DNA from: Apostichopus parvimensis
Taxonomy: Eukaryota > Echinodermata > Holothuroidea > Aspidochirotida > Stichopodidae
Direction: 5' to 3'
Length of the DNA stretch: 32,647 bases
NCBI GenBank assembly: GCA_000934455.1
Contig: KN882364.1
Span: forward strand, 8,334-40,980
Both the position numbers and the translations under genes were made by a program. The notes under the pieces were generated by a model, which saw only the letters and a list, made by a program, of their open reading frames with translations, was not told the DNA's origin and searched no databases. Below, piece by piece: positions 20,701 through 27,540 of this stretch; positions within the stretch are counted from its first letter, which is position 1, and each line of letters begins with the position of its first letter.

Positions 20701-21095
20701 AGCAGCTCTCTCTCTTGGCCTACGTTATGTCTCTGACAGCTTACAATAATTTACAAAGAACAAATGTTGAAAGAAGGAAACCATACCTGCTGTAAGTGAG
20801 GATAAACCTCTAGATGATCCACTTTGGACAAACCATTCTTGTCTAATATCAGGGTCGTGCATTGTGCCGTTGACTCATTCACTTCTGGCCGATCCAGTTT
20901 CTTCAAACCTTTGCCGGAGTTGTCAATAATCAACATATTTTCTGCAACAGGAATAGTAGAATGGGATACAATACGTCAACTACAAATTACAGCAAAATGA
21001 GCAACTCAGAAAAAGGTTCAAAAACAGATTCATAAATGTAGCACTGATAAAAAACCAACATTAAAGTTTTGGAAACACTCACCTTTTGAGGCCAT
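1947..21095 (-). CDS. CEP97: CEP97 (LRR and IQ domain centriolar protein), whole gene, 17 coding exons
   Basis: CEP97 binds CP110 at the distal ends of centrioles, caps them and restrains ciliogenesis. CDS exons on the complement, in transcript order: 21083-21095, 20787-20941, 19621-19779, 19099-19200, 18710-18823, 17226-17314, 14982-15071, 14255-14369, 13048-13456, 11995-12589, 11433-11588, 10953-11028, 10139-10378, 9263-9424, 8025-8257, 4036-4460, 1947-2725. Lengths sum to 3912 nt, 1303 residues plus stop, with every phase matching. Family identity rests on near-verbatim motifs: [46 protein letters not shown] and [11 protein letters not shown]. Layout: about eight LRRs (about 15-210), LRR cap (about 215-240), low-complexity linker with Ser/Pro/Thr-rich and charged stretches (280-613), IQ motif (621-635), coiled coil (about 640-710), FN3 (about 830-930), acidic then basic tail. 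The FN3 and the length (human about 865) are unusual. The promoter was not identified. Confidence 0.95.
2726..4035 (-). other. CEP97 intron 16
   Basis: Contains the 28-30 bp minisatellite at 3283-3656 and an unbroken run of 16 Gs at 3972-3987. Nothing else was recognised. Confidence 0.7.
3283..3656. repeat. 28-30 bp minisatellite, about 13 units
   Basis: Units read AGAATCTTGGAACCCTCAAC followed by a CCTTCCGC-like end, mostly 28 or 29 bases, with few changes between units. Because 28 is not a multiple of three and the unit has no stop in any plus frame, all three plus frames stay open; that is a property of the repeat and not evidence for a protein. Confidence 0.95.
4036..4460 (-). CDS. CEP97: CEP97 exon 16 (end of FN3 domain, disordered tail)
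   Basis: Acceptor TTTCAAAG, donor GTATAAAC, phase 2 to 1. Its first codons turn PGTY into [15 protein letters not shown], a typical FN3 tyrosine corner, which ties this exon to exon 15 although the intron is 3.6 kb. A Ser/Asp/Glu-rich stretch follows. Confidence 0.85.
6001..6612. repeat. tandem repeat, four copies of about 154 bp
   Basis: Copies start near 6001, 6155, 6309 and 6471, marked by CTAAT at 6007, 6161, 6315 and 6477 (spacings 154, 154, 162). Each carries GCTAACATACT, a CTAACTTCCA block, ACTACTTCCTGTGGACAC and CATGGCCTG. The copies differ by scattered substitutions and small indels. Confidence 0.93.
7707..7727 (+). other. G-quadruplex-forming tract
   Basis: Four G tracts (3, 6, 5 and 4 Gs) separated by single Ts on the plus strand, inside CEP97 intron 15. 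It lies on the non-template strand relative to plus and is C-rich in the CEP97 transcript. Confidence 0.6.
8025..8257 (-). CDS. CEP97: CEP97 exon 15 (first part of FN3 domain)
   Basis: Acceptor TTTGTCAG, donor GTAAGAAC, 77 codons plus two bases. Carries the FN3 B-strand Trp (VSIKWEPS), the VSGYRLHID strand and the L-V-PGTY turn. The domain is completed only by joining exon 16. Confidence 0.85.
8258..9262 (-). other. CEP97 intron 14
   Basis: About 400 bases of this intron are the polypurine block at 8800-9208. No exon or element was recognised in the rest. Confidence 0.65.
8800..9208. repeat. 400-bp polypurine/polypyrimidine block
   Basis: The plus strand is almost entirely G and A (GGGA, GGAA, GAGG mixtures) with few pyrimidines. 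In the CEP97 transcript this is a long C/U-rich tract. The minus-strand frames here are Pro/Ser/Leu/Phe-only artefacts of that composition. Confidence 0.92.
9263..9424 (-). CDS. CEP97: CEP97 exon 14
   Basis: Acceptor CTTTCAG, donor GTGAGG, 54 codons, phase 0 to 0. Starts [15 protein letters not shown], helical, then Ser/Glu-rich. No human counterpart is obvious to me; inclusion rests on splice sites and phase. Confidence 0.82.
9425..10138 (-). other. CEP97 intron 13, nothing recognised
   Basis: No exon, tandem repeat or mobile element was recognised in this intron on either strand. Confidence 0.55.
10139..10378 (-). CDS. CEP97: CEP97 exon 13
   Basis: Acceptor TTTCTGCAG, donor GTAATATG, 80 codons, phase 0 to 0. 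Starts [13 protein letters not shown], aligning with VRSLQVWQQTVD in human, and later carries three tandem seven-residue SQEH repeats. A tRNA-like repeat lies just upstream of its acceptor. Confidence 0.9.
10204..10266 (-). repeat. 21-bp in-frame coding repeat, three copies
   Basis: GGTGCTCTTGTGAC recurs at 10204, 10225 and 10246 on the plus strand. In exon 13 of CEP97 it encodes consecutive seven-residue units beginning SQEH, so copy number can change without frameshift. Confidence 0.9.
10402..10445 (-). mobile_element. tRNA-Thr-like 5' half (SINE head)
   Basis: Read on the minus strand it has an acceptor-like GGGCTGG, a D arm with A box TGGCTCAGTTGG, and an anticodon arm with loop CTTGTAA (anticodon TGT, Thr-like) closed by CAGG/CCTG. 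It stops after the anticodon arm; no B box or T arm follows, so it is not a functional tRNA. Its end lies 23 bases from the exon 13 acceptor. A tRNA-derived SINE head is the likeliest origin. Confidence 0.65.
10430..10645. repeat. 54-bp tandem repeat, four copies
   Basis: CTGAGC(C/T)ATCCAGCCCC recurs at 10430, 10484, 10538 and 10592 with exact 54-base spacing, followed each time by a GGGGGCCCCTATATTTACC-like segment. The repeat unit includes the A-box-like part of the tRNA-derived sequence. Fifty-four bases equal 18 codons and the minus frame through it is open into exon 13. Confidence 0.95.
10953..11028 (-). CDS. CEP97: CEP97 exon 12 (coiled coil)
   Basis: Acceptor TCTTGAAG, donor GTGAGC. 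Encodes a helix ending [12 protein letters not shown], matching the conserved FLWNQV of the human protein. Ends in phase 0. Confidence 0.92.
11029..11432 (-). other. CEP97 intron 11, nothing recognised
   Basis: No exon or repeat was recognised on either strand. Confidence 0.5.
11433..11588 (-). CDS. CEP97: CEP97 exon 11 (IQ motif)
   Basis: Acceptor TAAACCAG, donor GTAAA, phase 2 to 2. [15 protein letters not shown] is a clear IQ motif, the usual calmodulin-binding element, at about residues 621-635. It is followed by a helical stretch ending QFLTMELE. Confidence 0.95.
11589..11994 (-). other. CEP97 intron 10
   Basis: The only structure seen is a short (AT)n run at about 11975-11990, just downstream of the exon 10 donor. 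Nothing else was recognised. Confidence 0.5.
11995..12589 (-). CDS. CEP97: CEP97 exon 10 (acidic and basic linker)
   Basis: Acceptor TGCACCAG, donor GTAAAT, phase 1 to 2. It holds a charged, low-complexity stretch with acidic Ser runs ([15 protein letters not shown]) and then Lys/Arg-rich sequence. In human CEP97 the equivalent region covers CP110 binding, but I cannot align it residue by residue. Confidence 0.88.
12590..13047 (-). other. CEP97 intron 9, nothing recognised
   Basis: No exon, tandem repeat or mobile element was recognised on either strand. Confidence 0.5.
13048..13456 (-). CDS. CEP97: CEP97 exon 9 (Ser/Pro/Thr-rich linker)
   Basis: Acceptor TTTTCTCAG, donor GTAAGC. Begins [16 protein letters not shown], matching the helix that follows the LRR cap in the human protein, then turns into a Pro/Ser/Thr-rich, probably disordered region. 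Ends in phase 1. Confidence 0.9.
13457..14254 (-). other. CEP97 intron 8
   Basis: Contains a run of Cs at about 14013-14023. No exon or other element was recognised. Confidence 0.5.
14255..14369 (-). CDS. CEP97: CEP97 exon 8 (post-LRR conserved block)
   Basis: Acceptor TTCTACAG, donor GTGAGC. Encodes [20 protein letters not shown] and then [18 protein letters not shown], a CEP97 signature stretch. Ends in phase 0. Confidence 0.95.
14370..14981 (-). other. CEP97 intron 7, nothing recognised
   Basis: No exon, tandem repeat or mobile element was recognised on either strand. Confidence 0.5.
14982..15071 (-). CDS. CEP97: CEP97 exon 7 (LRR cap)
   Basis: Acceptor TTTCTAG, donor GTCAGAG. Encodes [20 protein letters not shown], the C-terminal LRR cap with its conserved Trp-Cys. 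Phase 2 to 2. Confidence 0.92.
15177..15389. mobile_element. MITE with about 46-bp terminal inverted repeats
   Basis: The left end ATGGTGCTGTGTCAAAGTGG continues through a G-run to TAGAAGGAATG. The right end is its near-perfect inverse, from CATTCCTTCTAAGCCACC to GACACAGCACCAT. The interior holds TTCGATCCCTGG on the minus strand, weakly B-box-like. No clear target-site duplication was found and no transposase is present. Confidence 0.8.
15215..15519 (+). repeat. direct duplication, left copy beside the gap
   Basis: Nearly identical to 15665-15963, from TGGCATAGAAGGAATGACC to TTTTTCCCCTGCCA. The left copy ends exactly at the first N. Confidence 0.92.
15520..15664. other. assembly gap, 145 Ns
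   Basis: A run of undetermined bases. Both flanks are copies of the same sequence, so the gap is where an assembler had to choose between duplicate copies. Confidence 1.
15665..15963 (+). repeat. direct duplication, right copy beside the gap
   Basis: Second copy of 15215-15519. It lacks the left arm of the MITE, which would fall in the gap, and its right arm is more diverged (CACTCCTACACAGCACCAT). Confidence 0.92.
17226..17314 (-). CDS. CEP97: CEP97 exon 6 (last LRR)
   Basis: Encodes [20 protein letters not shown]. The acceptor at ACATCAG is chosen over an in-frame downstream CAG because the extra twelve residues match the family. It ends with two leftover bases, AG. Confidence 0.9.
17315..18709 (-). 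other. CEP97 intron 5
   Basis: Contains the tRNA-derived SINE at 17818-18055, a 14-base direct repeat ATGCTAAATCCCAT near 17675-17713, and a C-rich/A-rich run at about 18388-18413. Nothing else was recognised. Confidence 0.6.
17818..18055 (+). mobile_element. tRNA-derived SINE
   Basis: The head has A box TTAGCTCAGTGG, B box GGTTCAAGTC, and an acceptor-like GGAGTG that pairs with CACTCC, so it derives from a tRNA. The T stem does not pair, so it is not a working tRNA gene. The body ends with a hairpin (TTCCTGC/GCAGGAGAA) and an A-rich tail near 18035-18055. It lies antisense within CEP97. The 3' limit is approximate. Confidence 0.75.
18710..18823 (-). CDS. CEP97: CEP97 exon 5 (LRR)
   Basis: Thirty-eight codons, acceptor GTTACAG, donor GTAAG, phase 0 to 0. 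Contains [18 protein letters not shown] and [14 protein letters not shown], among the strongest family matches. Confidence 0.95.
19099..19200 (-). CDS. CEP97: CEP97 exon 4 (LRR)
   Basis: Thirty-four codons, acceptor TTTACAG, donor GTGAG, phase 0 to 0. It contains the repeat [14 protein letters not shown]. Confidence 0.93.
19201..19620 (-). other. CEP97 intron 3, nothing recognised
   Basis: No exon, tandem repeat or mobile element was recognised on either strand. Confidence 0.5.
19621..19779 (-). CDS. CEP97: CEP97 exon 3 (LRRs)
   Basis: Acceptor TTCATAG, donor GTATCTTG, 53 codons, phase 0 to 0. Contains [22 protein letters not shown] and [11 protein letters not shown]. The acceptor directly follows the AT-rich tail of a retrotransposon fragment (see 19784-20260). 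Confidence 0.95.
19780..20786 (-). other. CEP97 intron 2
   Basis: Its 3' half is the CR1/L2-like retrotransposon fragment (19784-20260). Positions 20281-20786 show nothing recognisable. Confidence 0.65.
19784..20260 (-). mobile_element. 5'-truncated CR1/L2-like non-LTR retrotransposon 3' end
   Basis: The minus strand reads the conserved end of a reverse-transcriptase [52 protein letters not shown] and [10 protein letters not shown], stopping at 19841-19843. A short 3' UTR follows with AGCGCTATATAAATGTAAAA and a TTA/ATT microsatellite tail, as in CR1/L2-type elements. Everything upstream of the LHWLPV block is missing, the usual 5' truncation. It has the same orientation as CEP97. The 5' edge is approximate. 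Confidence 0.88.
20787..20941 (-). CDS. CEP97: CEP97 exon 2 (N-terminal cap and first LRR)
   Basis: Acceptor TTGCAG, donor GTATGG. It encodes [11 protein letters not shown] and [14 protein letters not shown], which align with the opening of human CEP97. It ends in phase 0 after HLQQ. Confidence 0.93.
21083..21095 (-). CDS. CEP97: CEP97 exon 1 (start codon)
   Basis: Thirteen coding bases, MASK plus one base, followed by donor GTGAGTG. The single leftover G joins the next exon to give Glu, so the protein opens [16 protein letters not shown]. This start is chosen because it is the only ATG that gives the right phase close upstream of exon 2. Confidence 0.75.
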
Positions 21096-22690
21096 CACCA
21101 GTCCTACATCAATATAAAACCATCAACTGAAGACAGTAGAGTGAACTCCCAACATTTTCCAGTCATTCAGATTCTACAGCAGTCTCTATGCGTACAGACA
21201 ACTTGGATGATTATAATACTTCAGTTTCAGTTTGAGAGGCAGAACTTATATGACAGTAATAGTACAAGTACTCGTAAGTAAAATCTGTATCAACTACAAA
21301 CTCGTACGACTACTACAAGCTGTAAGTTCAAGTATGAGTACCTAATCGTACATTAGTATCTATAGTAGACTCCAAAATGAGTACCAGACTGAGTACAAAT
21401 CTATGAGGGCGAGTATGAGTACCCATGTACTGATGCTAGAATACGAGTACAAGGTTGTACTCACTGCAGATCCTTTGCTCAGGAAATTATGTGACACGCT
21501 CTGACAACAAAAACCCTGTACACACACAAACGGTGCTGTTGATATTGTATTATATCACTGTAATGTAAGTTGCATGTTAAGACTTGCATGTAAGTAGTCT
21601 TTCCTCTGTCAGCTCGCTGATGGGAATTTGCCAATTAGGTGTATGTAAAATTAATAGCCGATAAAAGCCATTGACAGGAAGCAATGCATTAGGGTCAACT
21701 CTACTGTCATTTTCTTTACCTTCCACCGTCTCGTAGACCATAACAACAGCAGGCTGCTCTATATACAGTATGATAAACAAAATGTTTTAATACTTTCCTC
21801 CATAAACTATTCCCCTTGTCAGTTGAAATAGTATATAATCTTAGAAAGTCATTCACTTGGTGGGTGAGTCTTTTTTTTCATTGATTGATAAAATATGAAC
21901 ATTTACAATCTCTCAGCAACCTGGAGGAATTTTCATTTAATTAATGCAGTATATTATGTACAGGTATATATATACAGTATGTCAATTTCCATATTGCAAT
22001 ATTCTGTATTTATGCAAAAGATGCCTCCAAACTTGACACAAATTTAGGGCTCTTAAAATGCAATCTGGATTTGGTTGCTAGGCGTGGCCGCATCCTAGAA
22101 AACAAAAAGCTTTCAAAATTTTCATCCTTTGAGACCTGTGGCAAGACACCATATCAATTTCAGGCGATTCTGAGAGGGTTGACGTGGAATCGACCCAAAA
22201 ATCTGTTGATTTAGCGTGGATTGTTCCGTATGTCATAGAATAGTAACATTAAAGCATACAGGTGTGATTTCATTTACACATATTGCTAAATCAGTTTAGT
22301 TTTCCTTTTCAAAATTTTGTATACTGTAGAACTGGGTCACATCATGATATGAATGCACTACAATATTACATTTATCGGTATTTTCATGCAGGAGTGGCCT
22401 TCCTAGTATAAAGGTTAGACTGTTATCCAACTCAAGGTCAAACCAACAGAATGAAGATAACAGTGCAAAATGGAGCAAAGTAAAGATATTGTAATCCCTG
22501 TGTAACCATGACAATATACATTTTTTTCTTCAAGTTCACTAACTAATGGTACAAGCTGTGACAATACAGTATTTAGCTTCATATCTCAGCAATGGTAGAA
22601 CTCAAACACAACACTGTAGTTTCCCATTTATCAGTCAATATCAGTCGTGATTTCAGACACTTGATTTCATAAGTGACATCACCAAAAATT
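21096..22690. other. upstream flank of CEP97, no gene seen
   Basis: No coding exon was supported. On the minus strand this should contain the CEP97 5' UTR and promoter, but I see no convincing TATA box or initiator. A GAGTAC-rich stretch lies at about 21240-21470. Confidence 0.5.
21240..21470. repeat. GAGTAC-rich degenerate low-complexity stretch
   Basis: GAGTAC or its complement GTACTC occurs at least seven times, often as TATGAGTACC, at irregular spacing. No clean period is visible, so this is a degenerated simple repeat. Confidence 0.55.
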
Positions 22691-22693
22691 TTT

Positions 22694-22735
22694 AGCCTCT
22701 GTAGAAGATCCTGCTAGGATCGAAACATCAGGCCC
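22694..22735 (+). ncRNA. hammerhead-ribozyme-like motif, probably a retroelement relic
   Basis: Order seen: AGCCT, CTGTAGA, a perfect 6-bp hairpin GATCCT-GCT-AGGATC, GAAAC, ATC, AGGCC. AGCCT and AGGCC can pair, giving the stem I, CUGANGA-like core, stem II, GAAA, NUH and stem I layout of a type I hammerhead with a minimal stem III. Core position 6 is U instead of A and one extra A precedes stem II, so activity is doubtful. Hammerheads of this kind are known in Penelope-like elements; no protein remains here. Confidence 0.4.
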
Positions 22736-23389
22736 ACTTACTTTTACACATTCCCTTACATAGGCTCTTTAGTGGATAAACAGTTTGCTAACAGTTTTTG
22801 TTTTGTTTTGAAATAGCTTTCCTGTCTCATTCATACTTGGACATATTAAAAATCACTGTTTATAAATACAATATTAAATTCTCTCAATTTAACTCCATGG
22901 GTAAAATGCAATTGAATTCATTCTCTTTGACACAATAATCTAGTCCACTAGTCCAGTGATAGTTACCACATACTAGTTTTATATCAAAGGTCATTTGTGT
23001 TTTAGACAGACTAGGTGCTTGTCTCTATAAAGTGAGGTTAGTTAATGGTCATTTCACAAGGGTAAACCTGGTCTGATACACCAATTGCTACAAGTATTGC
23101 TTTGAGCCTTTGACAATTTTGAAAGGCTAGCAGTCTAGTTCTTTACAATATAAATTCCTTTGAGCCTGGGGGTTATACAAGCCATTCCACATCGAAGAGA
23201 CTTTATGTAAACTTCAAGTACATACATTATCATGAACAAGAAAAGCATTTAACCTACTAGATGGCAGACAGAGTTATAAGCAAACAAGAAGGTGAAATAC
23301 TGTCAATGCTGAAAAACTGACAAATAACAGGGCACTGACCTGGTTGGCACATCACAATAAATTTCTATTTACAAATGTCCTCAAGTGGT
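22736..23389. other. intergenic, nothing recognised
   Basis: AT-rich sequence without a supported exon, tandem repeat or element boundary. It may include the rest of the retroelement relic that carries the hammerhead-like motif. Confidence 0.4.
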
Positions 23390-23763
23390 TTAAAGGGTGT
23401 GAAGACTCGCGCAAAAGAAACGTCTAATGCTGGTAATCTGACCTAGTTTTGAATGAGGTGCAACAGAATTGTTAGACACCACCATCGATCCCAGAAAATA
23501 CACACACACTGCTTGCTACCATTGGTAATTAGACACTAGTGTACAGTCAGTACATACAGCTGCGGTCAATACCCACAGCACAGTGTACAAACAATACAGC
23601 AATGGACATCTCAGGTCCAGCTAAAGATAACAAGGTATCACGTTTTATTACTGTACTGTCTGCATTTTGTAACGACACGAACAAAACGTCACTTGCAAGC
23701 AACGGAAAGTTAACTTTTTCAGACGGCCGCACGCAGTTTGGAGCGAGTCTTCAATGCCTTTAA
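23390..23763. mobile_element. TTAA-flanked MITE, copy 1
   Basis: Flanked by TTAA at 23390-23393 and 23760-23763. The left end reads AGGGTGTGAAGACTCGCG and the right end GAGCGAGTCTTCAATGCCT, imperfect inverted repeats. Closely similar over its length to 25017-25381. A TTAA target duplication is typical of piggyBac and Kolobok families. No transposase is present. Confidence 0.85.
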
Positions 23764-24500
23764 GATTGGATGTACACCACACCACATATCACACACTAGA
23801 ATGACTCTAGGAAAGAAGCAACATGATGTTTAACTCATTGTCTATATATAATTAACATAAAATCAACACACAAGAAGTACATCTCTGTCCAGAATCAGCT
23901 GTTCCAATACAATAGATCACTTTCCACTACAAGTAACTGTGTACTACTACTACACTGTACTCGTACCTACTGTGAGTTAGACCATAGATACTTCAATTGT
24001 GGTTTTTGGACAACAGTAACATAACTGTTTGTGTTACAACGTATATCTTAAAGTCTGTTCAATCTGTATGAGAATACAAATAGTGCTAATAGTAATGATT
24101 CACCAGGCCTATACATACAATTACAATGAGAGACCCCAACTCTGATGTTATTTTCATCTTACTTGACAACATCTGACTTATACGCTGCAAGCTTCCATGT
24201 TCATCTGTATATAGTCAGTTATATACTAATCCTACTGCTGTTGTTAGCACATAGGCTAGCCTAAGTGCAGTGAAGCTGCCAGGCTATTTATCAACTTAGT
24301 CAGTATAAATTTACATTATGAACGATGGGCACCATCTTGCTTTGACTTGTGGGAAAAGCAAATATGAATAGTGTTCATGTTCCCAAATTATGTTACAATC
24401 ATGGCTACAACTACAAGAAGCCTAGACTATGTAGTTTTCGCAGCTAGTGACTAGGCCTAGCTGTTGTTATGCTAAGCGTAACTGTAGTAGGCCTACTACA
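23764..24500. other. intergenic, nothing recognised
   Basis: No supported coding exon or element boundary. A TAC/ACT-rich patch lies near 23939-23970. Confidence 0.4.
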
Positions 24501-25016
24501 TAGTATAGTTAAGGCTTCATACTTGACGTACCTTCGTAATTGAAGCACCATCAATTATTACTAGCAACAATACAGCACACAACCTAACCTTTTTGCAGCG
24601 AAGCAGTGTTACATATTTCATGAGTTTGAATGAAACACCCTCCCCCCAGTTTTGCACGTATTTTTGGCATTTGGAAATCTTAATCCTCAAACATAACCAA
24701 AATTACCTCCATTTAATACCACTACTCTCTGGGATCTGACCTGTCTGAGCTTAGAGGCTCAGAGCATAGCAAACAGCATCCAGAGTCAATAAATGTATAC
24801 TACACAAATATTACAGTTAGCATTCGACGAATGTGTGAATTTGGGGGTATGAAAGAACTTGACACGGCAGACATTTTGTGGTCAAATTAACAACAATTGA
24901 TTTCTGAGGAACTACACATGTATACGAAAAATGCATACGCAAAAACACATGATACAAAAAATGCATACAGTTGAGTGATTTGGATTATTCTTTGATAGAC
25001 ATCGTTGATCAAATCC
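24501..25016 (+). repeat. tandem duplication, copy A
   Basis: Homologous to about 25405-25998. Shared blocks include ACCTGTCTGAGCTTAGAGGC, AGAACTTGACACGGCAGACA and TTGATAGACATCGTTGATCA. Copy A carries a MITE at its right end. Copy B has extra short insertions. Confidence 0.9.
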
Positions 25017-25381
25017 TTAAAGGCACTGAAGACTCGGGCACAAGGAAACGTCTCATGCCGGTAATCTGACCTAGTTTCGAATGAGGTGTAACAGAAGTGT
25101 AAGACACCACCATCGATCCCAGAAAATACACACACAGCTTGCTACCGTCGGTAATTAGACACTAGTGCACAGTCAATACATGCAGATACAGTCAATACCC
25201 ACAACACAGTGTACATATCAGCGATGGACATCCAAGGTCTAGATAAAAGATAACAAGGTATCATGTTTCATTACTGTCTGCATTTTGTAGCGACACAAAA
25301 AAAAATTCACTTGCAAGCAACGGAAAGTTAACTTTCTCAGACGGCAGCACGCGGTTTAGGGTGAGTCTTCAATGCCTTTAA
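25017..25381. mobile_element. TTAA-flanked MITE, copy 2
   Basis: TTAA at 25017-25020 and 25378-25381. The ends AGGCACTGAAGACTCGGG and GTGAGTCTTCAATGCCT form inverted repeats. The matching position in duplication copy B has a single TTAA (26003-26006) with no element, which defines the insertion site. Confidence 0.9.
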
Positions 25382-26045
25382 GTGTGTCAATTATGAGCCC
25401 ACCATGCAATAGTAAAGGCTTCATAATTGATGCACCTTCGTAATCGACACACCTTCAAATATTACTAGCAACGAAACAGCAGGCAACCTAAACTTTTTGC
25501 AGCCAAATTTCATGAGTTTGAAACCATTTCAGGTATATACTGATTAAATTGTGTTTTTTTTATGCTTTCAACACCCTCCTTCCAGTTTTGCACATTTGTT
25601 GGCATTTGGGAACTCACTCCATAAAAATAACCCAAATTACCTCAATATGATACCACTACTATCTGGGACCTGACCTGTCTGAGCTTAGAGGCTCATATCA
25701 TAGCAAACAACAAAGAAAGTCAATGGACGTATACTTAGGCCTACACTACAGTTGAGTTAGCTTATCGACGAATCTGTCAATTTAGGGGTAGGCCTATGAA
25801 GTATGAGTATGATACTATGAAAGAACTTGACACGGCAGACATTTTGTGGTCAAATTCTGCTCAATTGTACGTTGTGTAGGCACAGAACAACAAATATTTT
25901 GAAATCATTGGATTTCTGAGGAACTACACATATGAAAAAAACATACAGTGGAGTGATTTGGATTTTTCTTTGATAGACATCGTTGATCAAATCCTTAGTT
26001 ACTTAAGTGCGTCAATTATGACTTTATATGAGCCCACCATGCTAC
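25382..26045 (+). repeat. tandem duplication, copy B
   Basis: Second copy of 24501-25016 plus its right flank. After ATCGTTGATCAAATCCTTAG it continues through an uninterrupted ACTTAAGTGCGTCAATTATG and GAGCCCACCATGC, which in copy A is split by the MITE. Confidence 0.88.
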
Positions 26046-26058
26046 TAACTATATAGTC

Positions 26059-26541
26059 AGTATTGCGAAGTTTGGAACACTGCGAAGTTCGGACACCCCT
26101 AAGAAATACACGATTTCACCATGACAACCTACAGGAAGAGCCAAATTTCACCAAAAAGTACAAAGCTACAGTTATTTTCTCTCCAAAATGACCCGTGTGC
26201 AAGAAAGTACATACATATTTGTCAATAAAATGACGTAGATATATGAAGTCTGTTATAATTACTGAAAGAGCAACTGCTCCACCAATTTTATCACCAGCGC
26301 CACACTGTGGGACCGAGTGTCCGAACTTCGCAATACTCTAGCAAAGAAATACCAGTTCCACAATCACGAAGAATCTTCTTGGAATACAACGTGAAAACAG
26401 TTTGCAGGAAAGAAAGTTTGGCTGTGTATCATAATATAACACACTTCTCCCACCATATCAAGTATATTTTCAGGTGATCTATACCAGAAGATATAGTTTT
26501 GGGGTGTTTTAAGGCTTAGGTGTCCGAACTTCGAAGTGTCC
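26059..26541. mobile_element. element with doubled, nested terminal inverted repeats
   Basis: The left end has two tandem copies of a GCGAAGTTYGGACAC-like motif (26059-26080 and 26076-26097). The inverse appears at 26317-26337 (GTGTCCGAACTTCGCAATAC) and at 26520-26541 (GTGTCCGAACTTCGAAGTG). The outer arm pair 26059/26337 has TA dinucleotides close outside, as in Tc1/mariner-type MITEs. No coding sequence is present. The boundaries are ambiguous between a 280-bp element and a longer one. Confidence 0.75.
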
Positions 26542-27110
26542 ATGCTACTGTTACTTAGCCTATGGCCTAGGCCCTATAGGCTACTGATGATTGTGATTTT
26601 AGCCTAGGCAAAATACCGGCTTCTTAAAAAGGTTACCCAAGAATTATGAAAAGGCCTAGCCTAACATTAGACTCGTAGCCCTTAACTGTGGACCGGGGTT
26701 CCTGACACTGACAGTAAAGTATCATTTGTAAATTTACTAAAGTTGCCAAGGGCCTAGCCAATGTCATTGTCAGGCGTACTATGACCTAACTTAGGCTACC
26801 CTTTGGGCTATCCTTCCTTAACTTGTGAATATTTCATTTGTAGTTTCACCAACGATTACTTTTGTTCATAATCCCACCTTTGTGTACAAATGTCAACGAA
26901 GACAACGGACAAATTATCACGGTTAAATTTAGTTTGCGAACCTTTGTTTTGGCTTCTCCTGTTTCCGAAAGTCGCCATTTTGAACCATCCGCGCTAAATG
27001 TAAGTATATTTACGAAAATATTTCTCAATGCTGCCCTCTTTACATACAGGTGAGATAAAAAAAATACTCTATCGACGTGCACCGGTCTCACGCAGACTGC
27101 AATAATACTG
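26542..27110. other. intergenic, with one YY1-like motif
   Basis: No supported gene. CGCCATTTTG (about 26973-26982) resembles a YY1 site, and on the minus strand it opens a 40-codon frame beginning MATFGNRRSQNK that I do not trust. GGCCTAG-type short words recur between 26570 and 26770. Confidence 0.4.
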
Positions 27111-27112
27111 TA

Positions 27113-27430
27113 TTGGATTATCATAATAATTATACTAATAATAATTAGTCTTACATAGCTCATAATCCATCAAATTTGCTCAATGCGCTTTTACATGTGA
27201 AGACAAAACAGAAAGAAAAGAAAACATCTAATAACATTAGTGTGAAAAAAGATGAGTTTTAAGACGATGTTTAAACTGATCAAGTGAGTCCACGGACCTA
27301 AGATCTACTGGAAATGAGTTGGGGCAGCATATTGAGAGTTACAATCCCCGATCGTTTTCATCGACTGAACAATAAGCTGGTTACGATATTGTGAACTGGA
27401 TTGCCTGCTTTCAGTTTGTTGATACAAGAT
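27113..27430 (-). mobile_element. second CR1/L2-like 3' end fragment
   Basis: On the minus strand the low-coordinate end has an ATT-rich tail and then a GCTCAATGCGCTTTTACA segment (plus-strand reading), like the 3' UTR of the element at 19784. Further in, AAGATGAGTTTTAAGACGAT and GGACCTAAGATCTACTGGAA resemble its ORF end. The reading frame is not intact. Edges approximate. Confidence 0.55.
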
Positions 27431-27540
27431 ATCACATAAGTAACTTGGGGTATTATCACATAATAAACATGGTGTATTATCATAAGGGAATATGTATTAT
27501 GCATTGTACAGAACAATGGTCCAACCACCGTGCCTTGACT

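Noticed and set aside
23539..23763. 74-codon plus ORF and its antisense partner inside MITE copy 1
   Set aside because: The frame is not kept in MITE copy 2, and the element is too short to encode a transposase.
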